Part shown: piece by piece, positions 23,907 to 32,363 of the stretch | Layout of the letters: each line of letters opens with the position of its first letter | How positions within the stretch are numbered: position 1 is the first letter of the stretch | Assembly (NCBI RefSeq): GCF_000719335.1 | Contig: NZ_JOGB01000062.1 | Span: forward strand, 1-40,574 | Length of the DNA stretch: 40,574 nt | Source of the DNA: Streptomyces sp. NRRL S-87 | GTDB taxonomy: Bacteria > Actinomycetota > Actinomycetes > Streptomycetales > Streptomycetaceae | Direction of reading: 5' to 3' | The notes under the pieces: model-generated | What the model was told of the DNA's origin: nothing | The model's database searches: none | The model's input: only the letters and a program-made list of their open reading frames with translations | Translations under genes and position numbers: made by a program

Positions 23907-25574
23907 TCACGTGGTCCGCCGCCGCCGCGCGCCGGGGCGCCGCTCGCTCGGCCGGGCGACCGTCTCGCCGGCCTCCTTGGCCGCCTCGCGGCGGGCCGCA
24001 CCGTACTCGGCCAGCGCCTCCGCCAGCTTCGAGACCGAGGGCTCGGGCGACAGGACGTCCACCCGCAGGCCGTGCTCCTCGGCGGTCTTCGCCGTGGCCG
24101 GGCCGATGCAGGCGATGACGGTGACGTTGTGCGGCTTGCCGGCGATGCCGACCAGGTTCCGCACGGTCGAGGACGACGTGAAGAGAACGGCGTCGAAGCC
24201 ACCGCCCTTGATCGCCTCGCGCGTCTCCGCCGGCGGCGGCGAGGCCCGCACGGTGCGGTACGCCGTGACGTCGTCGACCTCCCAGCCCAGCTCGATCAGG
24301 CCCGCCACCAGCGTCTCCGTGGCGATGTCGGCGCGCGGCAGGAAGACGCGGTCGATCGGGTCGAAGACCGGGTCGTACGGCGGCCAGTCCTCCAGCAGCC
24401 CGGCCGCGGACTGCTCGCCGCTCGGCACCAGGTCCGGCTTGACGCCGAATTCGACCAGGGCGGCGGCGGTCTGCTCGCCCACCGCGGCGACCTTGATGCC
24501 CGCGAAGGCGCGCGCGTCGAGCCCGTACTCCTCGAACTTCTCGCGCACCGCCTTCACCGCGTTGACCGAGGTGAAGGCGATCCACTCGTAGCGGCCGGTG
24601 ACCAGGCCCTTGACCGCCCGCTCCATCTGCTGCGGCGTGCGCGGCGGCTCGACGGCGATGGTCGGCACCTCGTGCGGCACCGCGCCGTAGCTGCGCAGCT
24701 GGTCGGAGAGCGAGGCGGCCTGCTCCTTGGTGCGCGGCACCAGCACCCGCCAGCCGAACAGCGGCTTCGACTCGAACCAGGCGAGCTCGTCGCGGCGGGC
24801 GGTCGTGGAGTGCTCCCCGACCACGGCTATGACGGGCTGGTGGCCCTCGGGCGAAGGCAGCACCTTGCCCTGCTTGAAGACCTGCGCGATCGAACCCAGC
24901 GTGGCGGTCCAGGTGCGCTGCCGGGTCGTCGTACCGGCCACCGTGACGGTCAGCGGGGTGTCGGGCTTGCGGCCGGCCGTGACCAGCTCGGTCGCGGCCG
25001 CCGCCACGGTCTCCAGCGTCGCGGACACGACGAGGGTGCCGTCGCTGGCGCCCACCTCGGTCCAGCAGCGGGCCGAGGCGGTACGGGCGTCCACGAAGCG
25101 GACGTCCGCACCGTGCCCGTCGCGCAGCGGCACACCCGCGTACGCCGGCACGCCGACGGCGGTCGCGACACCGGGCACCACCTCGAAGGGGATGCCCGCG
25201 GTCGCGCAGGCGAGCATCTCCTCGGCGGCGTTGCCGTCGAGACCGGGGTCGCCGGTGACGGCACGGACGACCCGCCTGCCGGTCCGCGCGGCCTCCATGA
25301 CAAGATTGGCGGCATCGCGGATCACCGGGACTCCGGCGGCTGCTGACGTCTCGTCAGCGACCGTCAGCTGCGGCGTGTCGACCGCTGCCCGCGCGTGCGT
25401 GCGTACGACGTCGAGCACCTCGGGCTCCGCGATCAGTACGTCCGCGGCGGCGAGGGCCTCGACCGCCCGCAGCGTGAGCAGTCCCGGGTCGCCGGGGCCG
25501 GCACCGAGGAAGGTGACGTGCCCGTGGGCCGCGACCGCCGGAAAAGCGGAGGTGGTGGAAGGTGTGGGGCTCAA
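23907..25574 (-). CDS. hemD: Bifunctional uroporphyrinogen-III C-methyltransferase / uroporphyrinogen-III synthase
   Basis: This is a 555-residue fusion. The N-terminal half (about 15-260) is a SAM-dependent methyltransferase of the CobA/CysG type: VTFLGAGPGDPGLLTLRAVEAL at the start and RAVTGDPGLDGNAAEEM later. The C-terminal half (about 275-535) is HemD, with AFTSVNAVKAVREKF, VAAVGEQTAAAL and FTSSSTVRNLVGI. Together they would close hydroxymethylbilane to uroporphyrinogen III and methylate it towards sirohaem or cobalamin. The methyltransferase part lacks parts of the usual sequence, for example GDPFVFGRG reads GDPGLDGNA, so its activity is uncertain. The start is TTG at 25574, overlapping the hemC stop (TTGA) and preceded by GGGGGAG 8 bases away. 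A basic C-terminal tail (RRPGARRRRTT) ends it. Confidence 0.93.
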   Translation of the reverse strand: MSPTPSTTSAFPAVAAHGHVTFLGAGPGDPGLLTLRAVEALAAADVLIAEPEVLDVVRTHARAAVDTPQLTVADETSAAAGVPVIRDAANLVMEAARTGRRVVRAVTGDPGLDGNAAEEMLACATAGIPFEVVPGVATAVGVPAYAGVPLRDGHGADVRFVDARTASARCWTEVGASDGTLVVSATLETVAAAATELVTAGRKPDTPLTVTVAGTTTRQRTWTATLGSIAQVFKQGKVLPSPEGHQPVIAVVGEHSTTARRDELAWFESKPLFGWRVLVPRTKEQAASLSDQLRSYGAVPHEVPTIAVEPPRTPQQMERAVKGLVTGRYEWIAFTSVNAVKAVREKFEEYGLDARAFAGIKVAAVGEQTAAALVEFGVKPDLVPSGEQSAAGLLEDWPPYDPVFDPIDRVFLPRADIATETLVAGLIELGWEVDDVTAYRTVRASPPPAETREAIKGGGFDAVLFTSSSTVRNLVGIAGKPHNVTVIACIGPATAKTAEEHGLRVDVLSPEPSVSKLAEALAEYGAARREAAKEAGETVARPSERRPGARRRRTT

Positions 25575-26587
25575 AGTGCTCGCTCCCCCATCAGACCGGC
25601 CGCGCCCTTGGCCAGCATCTCGTCCGCGAGTTCGCGGCCGAGCGCCATCGCCTCGTCGTACGACTGGGGCACGGGACCGGTGGTGGACAGCTGCACCAGC
25701 GTCGAGCCGTCGGTGGTGCCGACGACGCCGCGCAGGCGCATTTCGGTGACATCCCCGCCGTTCCCGTGGGGCAGCAGGTCCGCGAGCGCGCCCACGGGTG
25801 CGCTGCAGCCTGCCTCCAGGGCGGCGAGCAGGGAACGCTCGGCGGTGACGGCGGCCCGGGTGTGCGGGTCGTCGAGCTGCGCGAGCGTGGCGGCGAGGTC
25901 CGCGTTGGCCGCGGTGCACTCGATCGCCAGGGCGCCCTGACCGGGCGCGGGCAGGACGTTGTCGACCGACAGGTGGTCGGTCGCCTCGGCACTGCGGCCG
26001 ATGCGGTTCAGGCCGGCGGCGGCCAGCACGACCGCGTCCAGCTCGCCGTCCCGCACGTATCCGATGCGGGTGTCGACGTTGCCGCGGATCGCGACGGTCT
26101 CGATCGACTTGCCGAGCTGGCGGGCGTAGTGGTTGAGCTGCGCCATGCGGCGCGGCGACCCGGTGCCCACACGGGCGCCGTCGGGCAGCTGCTCGAAGGT
26201 CAGGCCGTCGCGGGCGACCAGCACGTCGCGCGGGTCCTCGCGGCGCGGCATGGCGGCGATGACCAGCTCGGCGGGCTGCGCGGTCGGCAGGTCCTTGAGG
26301 GAGTGCACCGCGAAGTCCACCTCGTCGCGCAGCAGGGCGTCGCGCAGGGCGGTCACGAAGACGCCGGTGCCGCCGATCTGCGCGAGGTTCTCGCGGGAGA
26401 CGTCCCCGTACGTGGTGATCTCGACGAGCTCGACCGGCCGGCCGGTGAGGGCGCGCACGGCATCGGCGACGTGCCCGGACTGGGCCATGGCCAGCTTGCT
26501 GCGCCGCGTCCCGAGACGCAGCGGCCGCTGCTCCCCGGCCGCGGCCCCGACGTCCTGGGCGGGATTCGCTGACTTCGCTGAGTTCAT
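25571..26587 (-). CDS. hemC: Hydroxymethylbilane synthase (porphobilinogen deaminase)
   Basis: HemC polymerises four porphobilinogens into the linear tetrapyrrole. The product has 338 residues. Visible motifs are LRLGTRRSKLAMAQ, VHSLKDLPT (the catalytic region with Asp), GTGSPRRMAQL, IRGNVDTR, LPAPGQGALAIE, and LEAGCSAPVGAL with the cysteine that carries the dipyrromethane cofactor. The first 20 residues (MNSAKSANPAQDVGAAAGEQ) are an extension of no known role. Its ATG overlaps the hemA stop as ATGA, and its own stop overlaps the hemD TTG start, so hemA, hemC and hemD are translationally coupled. Confidence 0.96.
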   Translation of the reverse strand: MNSAKSANPAQDVGAAAGEQRPLRLGTRRSKLAMAQSGHVADAVRALTGRPVELVEITTYGDVSRENLAQIGGTGVFVTALRDALLRDEVDFAVHSLKDLPTAQPAELVIAAMPRREDPRDVLVARDGLTFEQLPDGARVGTGSPRRMAQLNHYARQLGKSIETVAIRGNVDTRIGYVRDGELDAVVLAAAGLNRIGRSAEATDHLSVDNVLPAPGQGALAIECTAANADLAATLAQLDDPHTRAAVTAERSLLAALEAGCSAPVGALADLLPHGNGGDVTEMRLRGVVGTTDGSTLVQLSTTGPVPQSYDEAMALGRELADEMLAKGAAGLMGERAL

Positions 26588-28350
26588 GATGCTGCCGGTC
26601 CTGTGTTCTTGACGCGGCTGACGGCGGCGACCGTCTCCGGGTCGAGGTCGAAGAGTTCCCGCAGGGCGTCGGCGTACCCGGCGCCGCCGGGCTCGCTGGC
26701 GAGCTGCTTGACCCGCACGGTGGGCGCGTGCAGGAGCTTGTCGACGACGCGGCGGACGGTCTGGGTGACCTCGGCCCGCTGCCGCTCGTCGAGTTCGGGA
26801 AGCCGCCCGTCGAGCCGGGCCACTTCACTGGCGACCACCTCGGCCGCCATCGCGCGCAGCGCGACGACGGTGGGGGTGATGTGCGCGGCCCGCTGGGCCG
26901 CTCCGAAGGCGGCCACCTCGGCGGCCACGATCGCCTTGACCTGGTCGACGTCGGCCGCCATGGGCGCGTCGGCGGAGGCCTCGGCGAGCGACTCGATGTC
27001 CACCAGCCGTACGCCGGCCAGGCGGTGCACGGCGGCGTCCACGTCGCGGGGCATGGCGAGGTCGAGCAGCGCGATCCGCACCGCCCCACCGCCCTGGCCG
27101 CCCTGCTGCGGGACGGTGGCCCGCCGGACGGCCTGCCGCCCGGTGGCCTCGGCCCGGTCGGCCCAGGCGCCGTGCAGCTCCAGCGAGGTGGCGTCCACCC
27201 CGGCGATCGCGGCCCGGCCGCTGGCGCCGGGCGCCAGGTCCACGGGGCAGGCGTCGACGTCGGCGCTCGCGCCCGTACCGGCCGCCAGCGTCCGCGCCGC
27301 ACCCGCGTCGGCGAGCCGCCCGAGCCGCGCCGCGGCCTCGGCGAGCCGCGCGACGACCTGCGGGTCGGCGTCGACGGTGACCCCCGCGGAGGGGGTCCGG
27401 GGCGCACGGTCGGCGCCCGGGACGGCCGGGAGGGACTGGACGGACACGGTTCCCGCGGGGCTTCCGGCACCGGCCGCGCCGGCCGCACCGGCCGCACCGG
27501 GCGCCACCGCGCCGACGGAATCGCGCTCCGCCAGGGCGGCGGCGATGTCGTCGGCGGTCAGCACCAGACCGGTCGCCCCTGTGCAGGAGACGGCCACGTC
27601 GACTCGTGTCAGTTCGCGCGCGACGGCGTCCATGGCGACCGCCCGCGCGGCCACCTTCTCGCCCAGGATCTCCACCAGCCGCTCCGCGCGCTCCAGCGTG
27701 CGGTTGGCGACCACGACCTCGGCCACGCCCGCCCGCGCGAGCGTCGCCGCGGCCAGCGAGGACATCGAGCCGGCGCCGATGACCAGCGCCCGCTTGCCCG
27801 CGGCCCAGGCCTCGACCGGCACGCCCGTGGAGAGCTGCTCCAGGCCGAACGTGACCAGCGACTGGCCCGCCCGGTCGATGCCGGTCTCGGAGTGCGCGCG
27901 CTTGCCGACCCGCAGGGCCTGCTGGAAGAGGTCGTTGATCAGGCGCCCGGCGGTGTGGAGTTCCTGCCCCAGCGCGAGCGCGTCCTTGATCTGGCCGAGG
28001 ATCTGGCCCTCGCCCACGACCATCGAGTCCAGGCCGCACGCCACCGAGAACAGGTGGTGCACCGCCCGGTCCTCGTAGTGCACGTACAGGTAAGGGGTGA
28101 GCTCCTCCAGCGCCACGCCGCTGTGCTGGGCGAGCAGCGTGGACAGCTCGGCGACGCCGGCGTGGAACTTGTCCACGTCCGCGTACAGCTCGATGCGGTT
28201 GCAGGTGGCGAGGACCGCCGCCTCCGTCGCCGGCTCGGCGGCCAGCGTGTCGTGCAGCAGCTTCGCCTTCGCGTCCACGGACAGCGAGGCCCGCTCCAGC
28301 ACGCTCACGGGCGCGCTGCGGTGGCTCAGCCCTACGACGAGCAGACTCAT
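26584..28350 (-). CDS. hemA: Glutamyl-tRNA reductase
   Basis: HemA reduces Glu-tRNA to glutamate-1-semialdehyde with NADPH, the first committed step of the C5 haem pathway. The catalytic Cys is Cys50 in VLATCNRIELYADV. HYEDRAVHHLFSVACGLDSMVVGEGQILGQIKDA and the NADPH motif VIGAGSMSS are normal. At 588 residues it is longer than the 430-470 of most bacteria. The difference is an Ala/Gly/Pro-rich insertion of about 110 residues (about 280-390) inside the nucleotide-binding domain, before VRIALLDLAMPRDVD. This seems to be a Streptomyces trait. The ATG overlaps the rex stop (ATGA), so the gene is co-expressed with rex. Confidence 0.96.
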   Translation of the reverse strand: MSLLVVGLSHRSAPVSVLERASLSVDAKAKLLHDTLAAEPATEAAVLATCNRIELYADVDKFHAGVAELSTLLAQHSGVALEELTPYLYVHYEDRAVHHLFSVACGLDSMVVGEGQILGQIKDALALGQELHTAGRLINDLFQQALRVGKRAHSETGIDRAGQSLVTFGLEQLSTGVPVEAWAAGKRALVIGAGSMSSLAAATLARAGVAEVVVANRTLERAERLVEILGEKVAARAVAMDAVARELTRVDVAVSCTGATGLVLTADDIAAALAERDSVGAVAPGAAGAAGAAGAGSPAGTVSVQSLPAVPGADRAPRTPSAGVTVDADPQVVARLAEAAARLGRLADAGAARTLAAGTGASADVDACPVDLAPGASGRAAIAGVDATSLELHGAWADRAEATGRQAVRRATVPQQGGQGGGAVRIALLDLAMPRDVDAAVHRLAGVRLVDIESLAEASADAPMAADVDQVKAIVAAEVAAFGAAQRAAHITPTVVALRAMAAEVVASEVARLDGRLPELDERQRAEVTQTVRRVVDKLLHAPTVRVKQLASEPGGAGYADALRELFDLDPETVAAVSRVKNTGPAAS

Positions 28351-29180
28351 GCCGGCATCACCGCCGGGACGTCGCCCTCGGGGCCGCCGGAGGCGGCGGA
28401 GGCCGAGGCCTTGCGGGCACCGGCGCGCGCCGCACCGGCCGCGGCCTCCACGGCCGCGGCGCCGGAACCGGCAGCGGCGCCGGAACCGGCAACCGGGCCG
28501 GCGGCCGCCGCCGGCTCCTCGCCGGCCTTGCGCTGCTCGTGGAACGCGAGGATCTGCAGCTCGATGGAGAGGTCGACCTTGCGCACGTCCACGCCCTCGG
28601 GCACGGACAGCACGGTCGGCGCGAAGTTCAGGATGGAGGTCACACCCGCGGCGACGAGCCGGTCGCAGACCTGCTGCGCCGCGCCGGCGGGGGTGGCGAT
28701 GACACCGATGGAGACGCCGTTCTCCTCGATGATCTTCTCCAGCTCGTCGGTGTGCTGCACCGCGATGCCGGCCACCGGCTTCCCGGCCATCGCCGGGTCC
28801 GCGTCGATGAGCGCGGCCACGCGGAAGCCGCGGGAGGCGAACCCGCCGTAATTGGCCAGGGCCGCGCCGAGGTTACCGATACCGACGATCACGACCGGCC
28901 AGTCCTGGGTCAGGCCGAGCTCGCGGGAGATCTGGTAGACGAGGTACTCGACGTCGTAGCCGACACCGCGGGTGCCGTAGGAGCCGAGGTACGAGAAGTC
29001 CTTGCGCAGCTTCGCGGAATTGACGCCCGCGGCGGCCGCGAGCTCCTCCGAGGAGACCGTGGGCACCGAGCGCTCGGAGAGCGCGGTGAGGGCCCGCAGA
29101 TACAGCGGGAGCCGGGCGACGGTGGCCTCGGGAATGCCTCGGCTGCGGGTCGCCGGTCGGTGATTTCGGCCAGTTGCCAC
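28347..29180 (-). CDS. rex: Redox-sensing transcriptional repressor Rex
   Basis: Rex senses the NADH/NAD+ ratio and, when NADH is low, represses respiratory and fermentative genes. The 277-residue protein has an N-terminal winged helix (about 15-80; ARLPLYLRALTALSE, SSEELAAAAGVNSAKLRKDFSYLG, GTRGVGY) and a Rossmann NADH domain (VVIVGIGNLGAALANY, the GxGxxG motif), ending with the domain-swapped helix near ILAFHEQRK. An Ala-rich tail of about 50 residues follows. GTG 29180 is chosen over longer readings because AGGAG is 5 bases upstream and the winged helix would otherwise start too late. It heads the rex-hemA-hemC-hemD operon and is preceded by its own operator, so autoregulation is expected. 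Confidence 0.96.
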   Translation of the reverse strand: MATGRNHRPATRSRGIPEATVARLPLYLRALTALSERSVPTVSSEELAAAAGVNSAKLRKDFSYLGSYGTRGVGYDVEYLVYQISRELGLTQDWPVVIVGIGNLGAALANYGGFASRGFRVAALIDADPAMAGKPVAGIAVQHTDELEKIIEENGVSIGVIATPAGAAQQVCDRLVAAGVTSILNFAPTVLSVPEGVDVRKVDLSIELQILAFHEQRKAGEEPAAAAGPVAGSGAAAGSGAAAVEAAAGAARAGARKASASAASGGPEGDVPAVMPA

Positions 29181-29245
29181 GATGCTCCTGCGGGATGAGC
29201 GGGGCTGTGGGCGGTCGCTTGTCCCATGACCGCCCCGTCGACAGC

Positions 29246-29274
29246 AGGCTATGTCTTTGTGAACGCGTGCACAA
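29246..29274 (-). promoter_or_regulatory. rex promoter with the Rex operator in its spacer
   Basis: On the minus strand a -35 TTGTGC (29269-29274) and a -10 TAGCCT (29246-29251) are 17 bases apart. The spacer contains almost all of the Rex operator. The expected start lies about 60 bases before the rex GTG. A bound repressor would block RNA polymerase directly. Confidence 0.7.
29258..29273. promoter_or_regulatory. Rex operator (ROP)
   Basis: The plus-strand sequence is TGTGAACGCGTGCACA. It matches the known Streptomyces Rex consensus TGTGAACGCGTTCACA at 15 of 16 positions. It lies 78 bases upstream of the rex start codon, which fits known autoregulation of rex-hemACD in S. coelicolor. Confidence 0.92.
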
Positions 29275-29457
29275 AGATTGTGTCCAATTTGTCCGACCAA
29301 AGTGATGGGGGTCACGCGCTCCGGGCGCACGCGCCGGGAACTGCGCGCCACCCCCAGGCGTCCTGGTCCGGGTGGGGTCACCCCCCGGCGGACGCGACCG
29401 GCCCGGCCCCCGTCCACGCCCCGCCCGGACAGCCGTCCCCCGCCCGGGTCGGCCCGC

Positions 29458-29736
29458 TCAGCCCACCAGGGCCTTGCGCAGCCGCTCCGGGTTCACCCGC
29501 CAGAAGGTGTGCTGCTCGCCGTCGACGAGCACCACCGGGATCTGCTCCCAGTGCTTGCGGTACAGCTCCTCGTCCTGGGTGATGTCCTTCTTCTCCCAGG
29601 AGGCGCCGGTCTCCGCGCACACCTCCTCCACCACCGCCTGTGCCTCGTCACACAGGTGGCAGCCCGGCTTCCCGACGAGCGTGACCATCCGCTCCCCGGG
29701 GGCCTTCTTTTCCTTACGGCGCAGCAAAGGGCTCAT
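29458..29736 (-). CDS. Glutaredoxin-family protein
   Basis: This is a 92-residue thioredoxin-fold protein. The redox motif CHLC is at residues 26-29 (VGKPGCHLCDEA), the cis-proline is in QIPVVLVDG, and the C-terminal helix is NPERLRKALVG. It belongs to the glutaredoxin-like/DUF836 group. Streptomyces lack glutathione and use mycothiol, so its reductant is probably thioredoxin reductase or mycoredoxin-like, which is inference. The ATG at 29736 gives a basic N-terminal extension. Starting at Met17 (MVTLVGKPGC) is also possible and closer to most family members. It lies upstream of rex on the same strand with about 277 bases between, so it is not obviously in the operon. Confidence 0.88.
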   Translation of the reverse strand: MSPLLRRKEKKAPGERMVTLVGKPGCHLCDEAQAVVEEVCAETGASWEKKDITQDEELYRKHWEQIPVVLVDGEQHTFWRVNPERLRKALVG

Positions 29737-29914
29737 ACGGCCATTCTCGCCCGGCGTCTCCCGTCCACGCCTCGAAGCCCCCGCAGGGCCGTCCCGTGGT
29801 GTGTGGGGGCCCACACACCACGGGACGGCCCCACGAAGCGAGCCGACCCCCCACCCCCTCCCCGCCCCCCGTAACACCGCCGCCCCGCACTGTTCACGCC
29901 CCCGCATCCGGACC

Positions 29915-29932
29915 GTTCGGGGAGACCCGAAC
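29915..29932. promoter_or_regulatory. Inverted repeat upstream of the HAD-IB gene
   Basis: GTTCGGG and CCCGAAC, separated by GAGA, form a perfect 7-bp dyad 20 bases before the ATG. A -10-like TATCCT (29941-29946) follows, 6 bases before the ATG, so the message may be leaderless and the dyad could be an operator overlapping the -35. There is no Shine-Dalgarno. Confidence 0.45.
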
Positions 29933-29952
29933 ACAGTGGCTATCCTCACCTC

Positions 29953-30903
29953 ATGGCCGCTCTGGACTGGCTCACCCCTCGTAAGCGCCCCGCGACCGCA
30001 CGGAGCGTGCTCGCAGGCGAGGCCTCTGCCGAGGCCGCGCGCAAGACCTCGCGCGAACTGGCGCGGGAAGAGGAGAGAGAAGCGCAGGAAACGGAGGGGG
30101 GCGCCGAGGAACCCGAGTTCCCCGTCGTCGGCGACGAACACGCCGCCGCCTTCTTCGACCTCGACAACACCGTCATGCAGGGCGCGGCGATCTTCCACCT
30201 GGGCCGCGGCCTCTACAAGCGCGAGTTCTTCCGCCGCCGCGAACTGGCCCGCTTCGCCTGGCAGCAGGCCTGGTTCCGGGTCGCCGGCGTCGAGGACCCC
30301 GACCACATGCAGGACGCGCGCGACAGCGCCCTGTCCATCGTCAAGGGCCACCGGGTCAGCGAACTGACGGACATCGGCGAGGAGATCTACGACGAGTACA
30401 TGGCCGAGCGGATCTGGCCGGGCACCCGCGCCCTGGCGCAGGCCCACCTCGACGCCGGCCAGCGGGTCTGGCTCGTGACCGCGGCCCCCGTCGAGACGGC
30501 CACGATCATCGCCCGCCGCCTGGGCCTGACCGGCGCGCTGGGCACGGTCGCCGAGTCCGTCGACGGGGTCTACACGGGCCGCCTGGTGGGCGAACCGCTG
30601 CACGGGCCCGCGAAGGCCGAGGCGGTACGCGCGCTCGCCGCCGCCGAGGGCCTCGACCTCGCGCGCTGCGCCGCGTACAGCGATTCGCACAACGACATCC
30701 CGATGCTGTCGCTGGTCGGACATCCGTACGCGATCAATCCCGACACAAAACTGCGCAAGCATGCCCGGGCCCACGACTGGCGCCTGCGCGACTATCGGAC
30801 CGGCCGCAAGGCGGCCAAGGTCGGCATCCCCGCGGCCGCCGGCGTCGGCGCGCTGGCGGGCGGCACGGCGGCCGCGGTCGCCCTGCACCGCCGCCGCAAG
30901 TAG
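29953..30903 (+). CDS. HAD-superfamily subfamily IB hydrolase
   Basis: This 316-residue protein is of the SerB-like HAD-IB type. After a charged N-terminus (1-60) comes motif I FFDLDNTVMQGAAIF with the nucleophile and acid aspartates, then motif II in VWLVTAAP, and motif III/IV with a lysine and SDSHNDIPML. It should act as a phosphatase with an aspartyl-phosphate intermediate. The substrate is not identified. The C-terminus has an Ala/Gly-rich hydrophobic stretch (IPAAAGVGALAGGTAAAVAL) and a basic end HRRRK, which may form a membrane anchor. ATG 29953 lacks a ribosome site and may be leaderless. It lies between the glutaredoxin gene and bldN, the same position as in other Streptomyces. Confidence 0.9.
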   Translation: MAALDWLTPRKRPATARSVLAGEASAEAARKTSRELAREEEREAQETEGGAEEPEFPVVGDEHAAAFFDLDNTVMQGAAIFHLGRGLYKREFFRRRELARFAWQQAWFRVAGVEDPDHMQDARDSALSIVKGHRVSELTDIGEEIYDEYMAERIWPGTRALAQAHLDAGQRVWLVTAAPVETATIIARRLGLTGALGTVAESVDGVYTGRLVGEPLHGPAKAEAVRALAAAEGLDLARCAAYSDSHNDIPMLSLVGHPYAINPDTKLRKHARAHDWRLRDYRTGRKAAKVGIPAAAGVGALAGGTAAAVALHRRRK

Positions 30904-30977
30904 CGCTCCGCGCCGCCCCGGAGGGCGAACGCGCCCGCCCAGAACGGCGAACCGGCCCGTCCCGGGCCTGCGACCCC

Positions 30978-31016
30978 GCGCGCCCCGGCCCCCCACCGCG
31001 AGGGGCCGGGGCGCGC
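30978..31016. terminator. Terminator hairpin after the HAD-IB gene
   Basis: A perfect 15-bp inverted repeat (30978-30992 and 31002-31016, 9-base loop) lies 75 bases beyond the HAD-IB stop and isolates the bldN control region. Confidence 0.82.
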
Positions 31017-31353
31017 TGCGCATTCCCCCACCACTACCCCCACACCCCCCGCAGGACACGCGGGGCACACGGGTGCTTTCCCCACGGCCACAACACGCCC
31101 TGGAAGCAGCCATTCCGCGCGCAGAAGCGATCACCAATCGATCATCAACAGCGACTGAATATGCCCTGGACACGCAACAGAAATGTCGGAATCGATGATT
31201 TGAGCAACTGGGTGTAGCGCTGCCTGTACGAAGCGTTATTCTCCTCAAACGCATACGGGCACCCCTGCGTCACCACCCGCCGGTCGGCGCGGTGGCCGGT
31301 CAACGGAACAGGCCCGCACTGCACGTGATGGAAGCTCTGCCTCTGGGAGTCCC
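31017..31353. other. bldN upstream control region
   Basis: This 337-base non-coding stretch is clearly richer in A+T than its surroundings, especially 31100-31260. It has repeated AATCGAT elements (near 31136 and 31191) and a TCACC near 31270. In S. coelicolor bldN is repressed by BldD. I could not identify a full BldD palindrome by eye, and no promoter is assigned with confidence. No ORF of note occurs here. Confidence 0.5.
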
Positions 31354-32148
31354 GTGTACCCACCTGTCGGGGTTGACGCCTCGGGCCTGGCTACGCTGCG
31401 CGCAACGGTCCTCGGCCACCTGCGCGGCTTCGTCCCCACCGCGTACGCCGTCCCCGCCCTCGCCGCCGCGGTTCCTGCGGGAGCCGGCCTCGCCGGCCCC
31501 TGCTACGCCCTGGCCGACGGCGGGGCGACCGTGGGCAGACGAGGCCGGTCCGGTGCCGGCACGACCACGTCGGCCGCCCGCCGCCCCACCGCGGACAGCG
31601 ACAGCGCCCGCATGATGGACCTGGTCGAGCGCGCCCAGAACGGCGAGGCCGAGGCCTTCGGCCGCCTCTACGACCAGTACAGCGACACGGTGTACCGCTA
31701 CATCTACTACCGGGTCGGCGGGAAGGCGACGGCGGAGGACCTCACCAGCGAGACCTTCCTGCGCGCCCTGCGCCGCATCTCCACCTTCACCTGGCAGGGC
31801 CGTGACTTCGGCGCATGGCTCGTGACGATCGCGCGCAACCTGGTGGCCGACCACTTCAAGTCCAGCCGGTTCCGGCTGGAGGTCACCACCGGCGAGATGC
31901 TCGACGCCAACGAGGTCGAGCGCTCCCCCGAGGACTCCGTCCTGGAGTCGCTCTCCAACGCGGCCTTGCTGGAGGCCGTACGCAAACTGAATCCGCAGCA
32001 GCAGGAATGCGTGACCCTGCGCTTCCTGCAGGGCCTGTCGGTCGCCGAGACGGCCCGGGTGATGGGCAAGAACGAGGGGGCCATCAAGACCCTCCAGTAC
32101 CGAGCGGTGCGCACCCTGGCCCGACTGCTCCCGGACGACGCCCGCTGA
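31354..32148 (+). CDS. bldN: Developmental ECF sigma factor BldN
   Basis: This 264-residue ECF sigma factor is needed for aerial mycelium formation. Known targets include bldM and the chaplin and rodlin genes. An N-terminal region of about 85 residues (MYPPVGVDASGLATLRATVL onwards) matches the BldN pro-sequence, which is removed by proteolysis in S. coelicolor. Region 2 follows (MMDLVERAQNGEAEAF, YRYIYYRVGGKATAEDLTSE), then the linker and region 4 with the helix-turn-helix GLSVAETARVMGKNEGAIKT. The GTG at 31354 has GGGAG 6 bases upstream. It directly precedes rsbN. Identification is strong from both domain pattern and context. Corresponds to SCO3323. Confidence 0.96.
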   Translation: MYPPVGVDASGLATLRATVLGHLRGFVPTAYAVPALAAAVPAGAGLAGPCYALADGGATVGRRGRSGAGTTTSAARRPTADSDSARMMDLVERAQNGEAEAFGRLYDQYSDTVYRYIYYRVGGKATAEDLTSETFLRALRRISTFTWQGRDFGAWLVTIARNLVADHFKSSRFRLEVTTGEMLDANEVERSPEDSVLESLSNAALLEAVRKLNPQQQECVTLRFLQGLSVAETARVMGKNEGAIKTLQYRAVRTLARLLPDDAR

Positions 32149-32204
32149 TCCCAACTCCCTACCGGTGACCTCTGTATGACGTTGTGGTCCGATCATCCTT
32201 CGTC

Positions 32205-32232
32205 CGTAACCCAAGTGCCGCGCCGCTCGTTG
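32205..32232 (+). promoter_or_regulatory. Putative sigma-BldN-dependent promoter of rsbN
   Basis: CGTAAC (32205-32210) and CGTTG (32228-32232) are separated by 17 bases. This matches the remembered sigma-BldN consensus (about CGTAAC and CGTT with 16-18 bases between). It lies about 130 bases before the rsbN start, after the bldN stop. It would let BldN drive its own anti-sigma factor. Confidence 0.75.
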
Positions 32233-32363
32233 TGCGGAATGCAGGCTCCCTGTGGACAGGCCGTATCCGGGGATCCTCACTCGAAAGAGTGGGTTTCCAC
32301 TGGACACGCAACCTTCCCGACCCTCACGGGAGTCGATCGTCATGACGAGAGGAGGTGCCGCCA

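Noticed and set aside
23907..27497. Single large open frame extending hemD upstream to 27497
   Set aside because: Only the part from the TTG at 25574 resembles proteins. The upstream part is the shadow of hemC and hemA.
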